Shown here piece after piece: positions 58,401 to 64,000 of a DNA stretch of 64,000 nucleotides (position 1 is its first letter; every line of letters begins with the position of its first letter). The stretch is from the NCBI RefSeq assembly GCF_963678635.1, contig NC_087067.1:10955716-11019715 (forward strand), written 5' to 3'. The notes under the pieces are model-generated. The model saw only the letters and a list, made by a program, of their open reading frames with translations, searched no databases and was not told where the DNA came from. This DNA is from Symsagittifera roscoffensis (lineage: Eukaryota > Xenacoelomorpha > Acoela > Convolutidae). The translations under genes and the position numbers were made by a program.

Positions 58401-61400
58401 GAAGTGAATAGGCATGATCGTGAATGGATGGAGACCATGCAGAGGTTGACTGTCACCGAGAGAACAGAGAAGAGGCCAGTGTCCATTCGCAGCCGAGGTG
58501 TTGAACAGGATTGCAGGTCGATCGTCAACCAGCTGGTGACCGCGATGCCGAAAGAAGTATTGTTGAGAACTTCGTTCACTGAATATGGAACATCGAATCA
58601 AAACCGAGCTACTGAGGAACTCAGGATCAGGTCGAAATCTAGCTTCACGAGGAGAGTGCACTTCACGGATGCAAAAGAGGAATATGAGCCAAGCCCAGAT
58701 TGTTCGTCCATGGACGAGACAATGTCCGGGGAGTCTGACACCTTCGAGCCAGTCAAGGACGTCTCCTCTGATGAGTCAGACACCTTTGAGCCCGTGCAGG
58801 ACGACTTGTCCGGGGAGAGGTTGACTAGACCACCTAGGGGCAGAATTTTGTCCGGGGAGTCGGGTTCAAAGCGACCGATGGACAGAGTTTTGTCCGGGGA
58901 GTCAAGAAACATCTCAGACAACTTGGAATATGATGTTGAGGAATCAGTCGTTTCAAGTGGTGACTCGAGACCGCAGTCCTGGGACAACACGTCTGAAACA
59001 ACTTCCAATTCCGATGTGTCAGAGATCGCAATCCACTCCTTATTGGTAGACTGGAAGCAGCGTGGGCTGGACCGAGAAACACATCAGGAACCAGACAGGG
59101 ACAGATACACCTCAGATGAAGAGGGCACTGTGGTAGATAATGCCGCAGACGAGCTCGAGCTGATAGCAGTTTCAAAACGCCCAACCAGATTGCTGCCACA
59201 TGGTACGGTCGTCCGTACCAATCTGGAACCATCTGTGCAAGAAGCGACGCCTTTGAAAAAGATATGGTGTGTCAAGTTGATGGACGATGCTCATGCTCCG
59301 GAGATAATGAGTGGGCAAATGAACGTGGTGAAGACGTATTTGAAAGCCAGGTACAGGCTGTCGGATCTCCTGAGGGCTCAACGAAATGATAGAATGACGA
59401 GCAGTCTGAAAAGATGGATCGAGAATGGAGCACCTGACAAGGGAGACTTGGAAGAAGACAGCTACAAAATCCTGAAGCAATTTTACCTGAAGAGGAAAGA
59501 CTTGTTGTACCTGAATAAGGACGGAATCGTAGCCTGTAAGCGCAAGGAGGAGGACAAGGTCCTTTATAAATACAATTCAATAGTGTTACCACAATTGTAC
59601 CAGACTGAATTGCTCTTTCGCTCACATGATCAGATGGGACATCAAGGCGTGGACAAAGTGTATAACAGGATACAAAAACGATTCGAATGGCCGGGATTGA
59701 AGAAGGCTTGTGAGAAATGGATAGCCGCATGCCTGTCTTGTCAACAGGCAAAGGATCCCAGGAAACTAAGGTTCCCCCTACAGTCAATAGAATCGTCAGG
59801 TTTCAACGAAGTGGTGCAAATTGATCATCAGAAAATCTGCATGACAGCAACGGGCTATAATCAGGTGCTGGTAATGATCGACCATTTTACAAAGTATGCG
59901 GAGGCAGCACCCTGCATGACAGCGTCGGCAGAAGAAACATGCGATCATTTGATAAACGTGTGGATAGCAAGGCATGGCTGCCCCATCACGTTCCAATCGG
60001 ACAATGGCAAAGCATTCGTAGGTGATCTCACGAAAGAGTTAATGAAAAGGTCGCAGGTAGCGCAGGCCCACTCGACCACTTATCACCCGCAAACGAATGG
60101 CCTAGTCGAGAGGCAGAATCGCACACTGGTATCCATGTTGAGAGTCTACTGCTCACGCTATATGGATGAATGGGACAAGCACTTGCCGCAAGTGATGGGT
60201 GCTTACAACAGCACGGAGCATTCCACCACGGGAATAAGTCCGCATATGATGCTGACGGGTCATGAAAAAGCACTCCCGTTAACGTTCTTCTACCCTGAAT
60301 ATGAAGGGAAGAGGACAGCACCGCAAACGTACGTGCGGGACGTTATTAGAAGACAACAGGACCTCAATGACTTATGCAGGAGGAATACGCAACAGGCGCA
60401 AATTAGACAAAAAAGGAGGTTTGATAAAAGAACAGCCGATGCAAAAGCCTACTCAGTTGGCGATTACGTCTGGGTGTTCCAGGAAGTGGTTCCACCAAAA
60501 GGAACCAAGAAACTATTAAAGAAATGGCGTGGTCCATTTCAGATAACAGAGGTGCATCAAGGAGGTCGTTTTTATCGGCTGAGCACCGGAAGAGCGGCTC
60601 ATTACGAGAATATCAAACCACACAACGCCTCGTCCGAGGATTGGTGCATCCCAGCGGACATGCAAGAGGGAGACTATTTAATAGTGGATCCTGCTTGTGA
60701 AGTGAATGAAAGGGGTACTCGCGACAAGAACGACGGGAATGAGATGGTGGACAATTGTGATCTACCACTGGATCTCGAGTTGACTGAGCGGGTAGAGGTG
60801 GACGATGAAACTCTACCCTATGCCGAAGAAGACTGGGATTGCCCGGAACAAACCGAAATTGACAAAGGAATACAGCCTGACTTTCCGCTCACTATGGAGA
60901 CACGCCAAAGTAAGAGGGGAAAAAACCAGAAGAAATACAATCCGTATGGCGAGGACTTCGTTGTAGACCGGATAGTAGTGAGTGATGTCATAGACTCGCT
61001 GGTGGGGCTGGACGAAGTAGCAATGCTAGAAGAAATCGACCTTGTGAACGATATGGATCAAGATTGGATCGACGATCGATCAGAACCGGAAGTGGAGTTT
61101 GAACCAGAAGCGGAACAGACTCATGAGCAAGAACTAACAAACTTGCGCGTGCTCGAATGGCTCCACGATCTGCCGACAGATCCAAAAGAGACGATCCTGA
61201 CGATTCAGGACGTCGACAGAGACGGCGTCAAATACATCAGTCATGACAATACCGAGTCCAACTGGGTCGCCCCAGATGGTCCTCTACGTGTTCCACAATC
61301 CAACCTCGGTCTCCTAGACTTTGGGCGATCGACGGGGACGTCGATGGATATTTTTGTCCGGGGAGTGGGGGTAGGACTCACCCACACCGAAAATCTCATA

Positions 61401-61973
61401 ATAAAAAAATTGAAATCGGCAAGGGAAACCGGAGAACTAGAGACAGAGGGCGAGAATGCTAAGAAACCACCTTTTGGACGAATCTTTGAATCGTATTTTG
61501 ATCTCCCGAACCACTATTCGAACAATATCGTTATAACGGACAGCGATTTCATACTCACGGAACGCACGTGCGCCATAGCGATAACTGCGGACGTAAGCTT
61601 TAAAACAGCACTAGCGGCCGACTTTAAAAGAGAGTACAAGAATATCGAGTTTTTATGGAAACAGAGGCCGGGTGTAGGAGGAATGATAGCGTTACCCCCT
61701 GTTGCATCACAGATACCAGGGAAATATTTGTGTTTTTTGGTTACGAAAGCTACTGATAGGCAACACGTGAATCCGGAGAGCTTGGTGTTGGCCTTGACTC
61801 GACTTAGGGATTTCCTGGTTGAGAGAGGTGTGACCTCTCTCTCGTTGCCAGTATACGATCCTAATAGGGGAAAGCTACATCCGAGAGAGTTGTACGCTCT
61901 TGTGCATGTGATATTTTCAGAGACTGACATAGAGGTTTACTTACATAAAAAATACTATCTGAGCATATGCTAA
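52491..61973 (+). CDS. ORF1 polyprotein: Gag-protease-RT-RNaseH-integrase with C-terminal macro-like domain
   Basis: One uninterrupted frame of 3,160 codons. The upstream part of the frame has no ATG, and the first ATG (52,491) has A at -3. Residues from this ATG: coiled coil about 299-413; Gag core 546-680; CCHC knuckles 741-754 and 793-806; retropepsin with LLDTGAVVSV (Asp1103) and ILGRDF (1176); RT 1420-1600 with YVDD (1588-1591); RNase H 1732-1855 with LDTDAS and NADSL; acidic linker with repeated LSGES (2078-2140); integrase zinc module from His2379; catalytic Asp2445, Asp2504 and Glu2540 (D,D-35-E); GPY/F 2654-2712; acidic region; macro-like domain 3010-3160. Gag and Pol are fused with no frameshift. 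Self-processing by the protease is expected. It is unusually long for a Ty3/gypsy ORF. Confidence 0.95.
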   Translation: MQRRDSLGSTTKIPRLSKGSKRKFRTRRSQTSFSSASDAFAEDESTKGQPDLSVIEMKLRSEKNLDGNRGRSAEAEPASETPVDPFDEGERTLIRPDFEPDEVLEREEVERTEETSERSEVEPREEVLYRGMSKSETKSYKWRKEPSHLTSAHSSLAKQSNNAMMSSMSPGKEQTFSKAKKSWKSLYDERMASLPTVGLTSSDDYPEITHPDVNFTPCPRNDMSREASSASPTRPMSDGITMGASSTFDRLMTSMHKQKGGASSSTRLQPQLTSSSLGLTPPLGAAGDISDMFAGVMNGLDELRRDMTKRIDQVDERAHHGRESLKDELTHVKSQARFDQAQLIRDTDQCLAESLAQANKESEEREARMTREIERLLNDHDNTYAQTMTGLERRLDAKSDLMMRKLDAILNGNSWQEHSNSRERSRHANVGDGTGNSARAQQGSRTNYEHRNKERPRAAPQRPGWTNPVPPEADATPETRFPTVPQVSSVPDLTTVSQDTTMYASMFEPLNRSLETFITKLSKSIERGERSRRTLKKPKSYKDESDGCIDTWIEVMKLHFEEENLSQKQECSALTSNLEGTALNCVMAKRANERDSARKIFDILLNRFGSGVQGHQAMVKFEKRRQRDEESIDKFLDDLELLRRRSNPDERISERNLAIASKFMDGVRSEELKTMLATHFTLSLDQVPTPDDLRMKSREYLLIKPRAQNRYSNYGNYSGTNTGANSSWYKPRDDVDKRRSCANCGSMDHHVSACSAYKQNMKAIGHFLEDADATDEDHEEYVRGLIMKYGPRCFFCNLEGHFKSDCTQFWDAVADAKHPRHEEALSGVKASRARLMNEAESRRKETTPSTFATKKVKTWPDEVVASNLEAESSSPLKVDYGLAARTALQNVKQDLATKEVEQWVRSELESTDLRESLNVLSKTTRAEDEKEPKKQGLKLNVISGKTFGMTKAGTKIMSIISVAGHQVVKNLREPSEITLVHLDIYADYLKEKDPKLDSRAVRALLTTGGPRLMKVDGHYIDVHGRYPILMNVDGINIYTKAHITDTNDQVGRIYIGQEELKVRRNGHNAMLEQDAVHIGCEADLAAHVLDVQGRQLSVKGLLDTGAVVSVMPVNTWTDMGFDRSDLIPTKIRLAAANQGAIYVAGRTPIISLQLGGRHLWMSFLVVENLDESDQFILGRDFVRNFDVTIDLNDGLIRIKDPERKYEKRPLNKILINQAKVPIFLDRKVRLKPNQAVIATFRMRNLNELSNDRQVCLVPNPNSKSSAILGRSYSLTQSGLCVSVLLNTEATTVTIQRGKKLGYALPLNTDFLSVENLKKFDVTKCPLHANQECIMKRVIELKSSRKLFSMKSETDDGLSSCSNFPERPTEAELAANRPVLPEIEHLKGKISDKELDSLRAVLDRNADVFSKHKADIGCCNFVEHEIEIEEGSVPHREGARRMTPKKSEACRKEIEMLMEYDMIEPSKSPWACGVVMAKKKGGQLRFCCDFRYLNAVTIKDAYPIPRIDESLSKLGDAKFFTTLDLGSAFWQVPLRKQDREKTGFACELGLFQWKRMPFGLCNATATFQRLMAQALTSVTKKYGNLIMCYVDDVVIATPTLEDHIERLEEVFSCMKQAGLKCKPSKCEILRDSIKYLGRLVDKHGVRPDPEAVEAVLTWKAPKTDTQLMSFLGFANYYREFIKGYADKIYPMQRLMRNKGKKFTWTDEAQVSFENIKRELCEAPVLGMPTEKGMFVLDTDASVVAISGILHQEQEWNGRTVLRPIAYGSKVLSDTEMKYGAPKAEMFDVITFVEKYRAYLGSAPFKLRVDNRALAWLKTYSMDQSYIGRWIVRLDGYHMIIEHRTRDKHQNADSLRKKTEFYERLEEKQANQSEIKEGFSFLDKETYDELPLTRWLDKSGHPIPGHPDLPVETAAEIKLLARGEPVPLDLLVRSNLVQQELTRLGINSIALLNKTVNVAPDVMGKLRDLLDREVNRHDREWMETMQRLTVTERTEKRPVSIRSRGVEQDCRSIVNQLVTAMPKEVLLRTSFTEYGTSNQNRATEELRIRSKSSFTRRVHFTDAKEEYEPSPDCSSMDETMSGESDTFEPVKDVSSDESDTFEPVQDDLSGERLTRPPRGRILSGESGSKRPMDRVLSGESRNISDNLEYDVEESVVSSGDSRPQSWDNTSETTSNSDVSEIAIHSLLVDWKQRGLDRETHQEPDRDRYTSDEEGTVVDNAADELELIAVSKRPTRLLPHGTVVRTNLEPSVQEATPLKKIWCVKLMDDAHAPEIMSGQMNVVKTYLKARYRLSDLLRAQRNDRMTSSLKRWIENGAPDKGDLEEDSYKILKQFYLKRKDLLYLNKDGIVACKRKEEDKVLYKYNSIVLPQLYQTELLFRSHDQMGHQGVDKVYNRIQKRFEWPGLKKACEKWIAACLSCQQAKDPRKLRFPLQSIESSGFNEVVQIDHQKICMTATGYNQVLVMIDHFTKYAEAAPCMTASAEETCDHLINVWIARHGCPITFQSDNGKAFVGDLTKELMKRSQVAQAHSTTYHPQTNGLVERQNRTLVSMLRVYCSRYMDEWDKHLPQVMGAYNSTEHSTTGISPHMMLTGHEKALPLTFFYPEYEGKRTAPQTYVRDVIRRQQDLNDLCRRNTQQAQIRQKRRFDKRTADAKAYSVGDYVWVFQEVVPPKGTKKLLKKWRGPFQITEVHQGGRFYRLSTGRAAHYENIKPHNASSEDWCIPADMQEGDYLIVDPACEVNERGTRDKNDGNEMVDNCDLPLDLELTERVEVDDETLPYAEEDWDCPEQTEIDKGIQPDFPLTMETRQSKRGKNQKKYNPYGEDFVVDRIVVSDVIDSLVGLDEVAMLEEIDLVNDMDQDWIDDRSEPEVEFEPEAEQTHEQELTNLRVLEWLHDLPTDPKETILTIQDVDRDGVKYISHDNTESNWVAPDGPLRVPQSNLGLLDFGRSTGTSMDIFVRGVGVGLTHTENLIIKKLKSARETGELETEGENAKKPPFGRIFESYFDLPNHYSNNIVITDSDFILTERTCAIAITADVSFKTALAADFKREYKNIEFLWKQRPGVGGMIALPPVASQIPGKYLCFLVTKATDRQHVNPESLVLALTRLRDFLVERGVTSLSLPVYDPNRGKLHPRELYALVHVIFSETDIEVYLHKKYYLSIC
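58723..58902 (+). repeat. Four GTCCGGGGAG boxes in the ORF1 linker
   Basis: TGTCCGGGGAG occurs at 58,723, 58,807, 58,849 and 58,890, each read as SGE(S/R). The same core, TTGTCCGGGGAGT, is read in another frame at 61,354. The linker around it is otherwise poorly conserved. Confidence 0.75.
61330..61394 (+). other. Nucleotide-conserved island in copy D ORF1
   Basis: 65 bases differ at only three positions from copy C 44,394-44,458, in contrast to about 70 percent identity around them. The island includes ATATTTTTGTCCGGGGAGT and a purine-rich GGGGAGTGGGGG run. This suggests a cis-acting DNA or RNA signal overlapping the coding sequence. Confidence 0.75.
61519..61973 (+). other. Macro-like domain at the ORF1 C-terminus
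   Basis: The sequence blocks are ITDSDFILTER, ITADVSFKTALAADFKREYK, PGVGGMIALP, GKYLCFLVTKATDR, ALTRLRDFLVERGVTSLSLP, YDPNRGKLHPRELYALVHVIF and a final strand. Their order and predicted strand-helix pattern resemble TARG1/OARD1-type macro domains. The lysine at residue 3086 (LVTK) sits where that family has its catalytic lysine, but copies A-C have arginine. The Gly-rich loop with the catalytic aspartate is not recognisable. Binding of ADP-ribose or a derivative is possible; hydrolase activity is not supported. Assignment is by motif inspection only. Confidence 0.55.
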
Positions 61974-62415
61974 GAATTGCGCTCGGCGATAAGTGGTTTT
62001 TATTAAGTTGCTCGATAAGAATTAGAGTCAAGCTTTAGGTTAGGCTTTAGGTACAGTATTAGGAATTAGGTTTTTATATGATAGTATAGGTGTGTGATGT
62101 TTATGTGTTTATGTTATGTTATTGTTATGATATGTTTTATGTTTGTGTCATCAAGGTGACAGCGCTTATTCGTGCTACTCTGACAAAGATAAAGGTGGAC
62201 GATCCACCTTGGTGCTAAATTTTAAATCAGAATTGTGAAGAGAATTTCAATGGAGAGTTTTAAAGAATTGATTGATGTTGCATCCAAAAATGATGGTTCT
62301 AAGTCGCGACCTGTTTTTTAGATCTTGATTGATCGAAAATTGTTTACTGAACACTGAATCAGAGGAGACAGAAAGAAATTACACGACACGACAACAAGAA
62401 TCAACACGAAAAGAA
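61974..62415 (+). promoter_or_regulatory. Copy D ORF1-ORF2 spacer with hairpin and 3' splice-site-like sequence
   Basis: It holds a perfect 8-bp hairpin AAGGTGGA-CGA-TCCACCTT (62,192-62,210) directly followed by GGTGCTAAA, the box also found in the spacers of A, B and C. CTGTTTTTTAG at 62,311-62,321 sits where B and C have TTATTTTCAG and could be a splice acceptor for an ORF2 message. No gene is seen here. Confidence 0.5.
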
Positions 62416-62646
62416 ATGGGTGACACGAACGAACTCATGGAATTCCTCTCAGCGAGTCTAGGAGCGACTCTAGACGAGATCTATCAGCGGCTGATCGATT
62501 GTGATTTTACACGAGAAGACCCGGGGTTGGCGATGTTTGTGGTCGCACTCCTCAATGCACTAGGAAGAGAGGGTCGAGGGAATCGCCCTACAGAAGTCGT
62601 GTTGATGTTGGCCTTCGGTGAGTTCGGGACCGCCGAGAGAGGCTGA
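62416..62646 (+). CDS. ORF2 N-terminal part of copy D, ends at an in-frame TGA
   Basis: The ATG at 62,416 (MGDTNELMEFLSASLGATLDEIYQRL) aligns with the ORF2 start of copies A-C: a short helical domain with TLDEIYQRLIDCDF, then a PTEVVLMLAFGEFG block matching their ATEAVLMVGYTNDG. A TGA at 62,644 ends it after 76 codons, yet homology to copies A and C continues downstream in the same frame. This is either a premature stop in this copy or a leaky stop. The domain function is unknown. Confidence 0.65.
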   Translation: MGDTNELMEFLSASLGATLDEIYQRLIDCDFTREDPGLAMFVVALLNALGREGRGNRPTEVVLMLAFGEFGTAERG

Positions 62647-62655
62647 AACCGATTG

Positions 62656-64000
62656 ATGAGATGGAGGCGCGGAGAAATGTCTGGCCACGACCTGGCTCGT
62701 GAGCCAGGACTAGGTGAGCAAAGGGACCACCGGCTAGGTGAGATGCCCTTGCCCGTCCAACCTGCGCAGCCACTCATTGGAGCGAAGAGACAACGTGATG
62801 GGCCAGGCCCGTCACACTCTGTCGACTCTCCAACAGCTGCTCCTCCCCTAAAGAGAGTGAGAGTGAGCGAGATAGAGATCCAGACGTCGGAGACGATTGA
62901 GACACTGGAGAAGAAGGAGAGAGATCAGAGTGAGCTGTGTGCCAAACTTCAGGAGTACAGGGCCATAGCTCGGGAGAGAGACGAATGGAAAAAGAAATTT
63001 GAAGATCTGCAGGTGGCCTACAAGGAGGATGAGATAAAGCACCTGAAGGAGCTGTATATGGCGAAGGTGAGTCAAGTGTCACCGGAGATCCTGGCGAGCA
63101 TGAGGTCCTCGGAGGGATCTAACGACACACGCCCCAAGACAACAGCGCAGGAGCTGTGCGCATCGAGAGGACCTGAGGTTCTGGATTTGCGTGCATCAAG
63201 GGGGCCCGAGGCTCCTCAGCAGACACGGCCGTCTGCTTCGAGTCAGAGGTTTACGATACCAGACCCTTCTGACACCTATCTAGCTCCTCAATTTCAGGAA
63301 TCGTTTAACCAAGTGGCCAGAGCCGCGATGGATGAGATCAACAGAGGCACTGAGCGGACACTGGCTAGGATCGTTCCTTCCCAGCGTCGTGATCATTCAT
63401 CAAATAGCTCGGAGCGAGCAACCCGCTCGATAGCGTGTTCTGCGCCTGGTGGAGTCTTTGAGAAGTCTCGCGTGGTAGACATCAGGAAGAATCTGATGGC
63501 ACGTCATCAGTTCACGCAAGTGCCAGCCGAGCATCCTCGAGCCTGCCTGAATGACATGAGCTGGAACCCCGCCACGAACGACCAAGTAATTCCCCCAGGG
63601 AGTCGCCATTTGATCATTGGAGACAGTTTGGTGAGAGATCTGAATGAGATCTTCGTCTATGGTCATACTACCATTCTGTCCTTTGGAGGAGCCTCAGTGG
63701 CTCAAGTCATCAAAATGATGGAGTTCCAGAGCGAGGATCATTTGGATACATTAATAATAATGCTGGGGACCAATGACGTCTCGAGAGCCCCCGTGACTCC
63801 GGAGAACAAGTGGGAACCTCTATTGGTGAGCCTATTGAACGAATTGAAAGAAAAGTATAGACCCAAGCTCGTGATCCTGTGTACGATACCACCAAATCCT
63901 TTGGTGGGCACTATAGTTGCAGATTTCATGAATGGCAACGTGACGCGGTGGAATGAAATGACCCGCAGTCTGGTGAGAAACAACCCTGGCGAGTTGCGAC
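62656..64000 (+). CDS. ORF2 main part of copy D: coiled coil and SGNH hydrolase, partial at window edge
   Basis: The frame of the preceding piece stays open from just after its TGA to the window end (at least 448 codons from the ATG at 62,656). It starts with DLAREPGL, matching DLARNPGL of copies A and C. A coiled coil follows (ETLEKKERDQSELCAKLQEY, 62,900-63,060) and a Pro/Ser-rich stretch. The SGNH hydrolase then starts at 63,601: RHLIIGDSLVRDL with the nucleophile Ser (63,625), SFGGASV as block II (63,685) and MLGTNDVSRA as block III (63,766). The Asp-His block lies beyond the window. Such enzymes are esterases or lipases. The substrate is unknown. The protein sequence outside the hydrolase differs strongly from copies A-C. 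Confidence 0.82.
   Translation, partial: MRWRRGEMSGHDLAREPGLGEQRDHRLGEMPLPVQPAQPLIGAKRQRDGPGPSHSVDSPTAAPPLKRVRVSEIEIQTSETIETLEKKERDQSELCAKLQEYRAIARERDEWKKKFEDLQVAYKEDEIKHLKELYMAKVSQVSPEILASMRSSEGSNDTRPKTTAQELCASRGPEVLDLRASRGPEAPQQTRPSASSQRFTIPDPSDTYLAPQFQESFNQVARAAMDEINRGTERTLARIVPSQRRDHSSNSSERATRSIACSAPGGVFEKSRVVDIRKNLMARHQFTQVPAEHPRACLNDMSWNPATNDQVIPPGSRHLIIGDSLVRDLNEIFVYGHTTILSFGGASVAQVIKMMEFQSEDHLDTLIIMLGTNDVSRAPVTPENKWEPLLVSLLNELKEKYRPKLVILCTIPPNPLVGTIVADFMNGNVTRWNEMTRSLVRNNPGELR

Larger units (their letters stand above)
48480..64000 (+). mobile_element. Copy D of the giant Ty3/gypsy-like LTR element, intact ORF1, runs off the right edge
   Basis: LTR (48,480-49,358), candidate primer-binding site, 3 kb leader with several repeat systems, an uninterrupted 3,160-codon ORF1 and the first part of ORF2. 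It lies inside the ORF2 of copy C. At synonymous sites it is far from copies A-C, so it belongs to a separate lineage of the same family. It is the only candidate for an active or recently active copy here. Confidence 0.88.

Noticed and set aside
61345-61365. Programmed -1 frameshift at the T-run of the conserved island
   Set aside because: The run is not in the phase needed for a slippery heptamer, and ORF1 is already a single continuous frame to its end.
62644-62646. Selenocysteine at the TGA of copy D ORF2
   Set aside because: Copies A and C show no cysteine at the aligned place, and the residue is outside any catalytic motif. A simple stop mutation is more likely.

Overview
The window is eukaryotic and almost wholly made of transposable elements. 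Retroviral-type polyproteins, non-LTR retrotransposon code, long A/T-rich spacers, candidate splice acceptors and a lack of bacterial gene packing point to an invertebrate-like animal. The sequence alone does not name a species, and I see no single-copy host gene and no convincing rRNA or tRNA gene.

Four copies of one unusually large Ty3/gypsy-type LTR element family account for about 60 kb. Copy A (minus strand, 1-12,529) is badly deleted and runs off the left edge. Copy B (plus, 12,530 to about 32,250) is full of stops and frameshifts, but it keeps the longest view of the second coding region. Copy C (plus, 35,741-48,479) is recently dead: its 8.4 kb first ORF has only three stops. Copy D (plus, 48,480 to beyond 64,000) carries an intact 3,160-codon ORF1. 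A and B lie head to head and form a roughly 4 kb inverted repeat at 10.6-14.9 kb. D's LTR interrupts the second ORF of C. A broken CR1/Jockey-like LINE (32.7-35.7 kb) lies between B and C.

Element layout: LTR of about 0.8-0.9 kb; candidate primer-binding site; a 2-3 kb leader rich in inverted-repeat units; ORF1; a 0.45 kb spacer with a conserved box and a 3' splice-site-like sequence; and a very long ORF2. ORF1 runs Gag (coiled coil, Gag core, two CCHC knuckles), aspartic protease, RT, RNase H, acidic linker, integrase, GPY/F, acidic region and a C-terminal domain resembling macro domains. ORF2 spans about 8.6 kb in copy B. It runs small N-terminal domain, coiled coil, SGNH/GDSL hydrolase, a second divergent SGNH-like domain and a long unrecognised tail. 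A complete element would be roughly 22 kb.

The most interesting signals are: (1) a retroelement that carries both a macro-like domain and one or two SGNH-hydrolase domains; (2) five equally long 67-nt units closed by ACCCTCC/GGAGGGT in the leader of D; (3) a 65-nt island nearly identical between C and D although synonymous sites are otherwise heavily diverged, whose core TTGTCCGGGGAGT recurs in other reading frames; (4) strong enrichment of CTTGAG/CTCAAG in copies A-C but not in D. Counts and alignments were made by eye and need computing.
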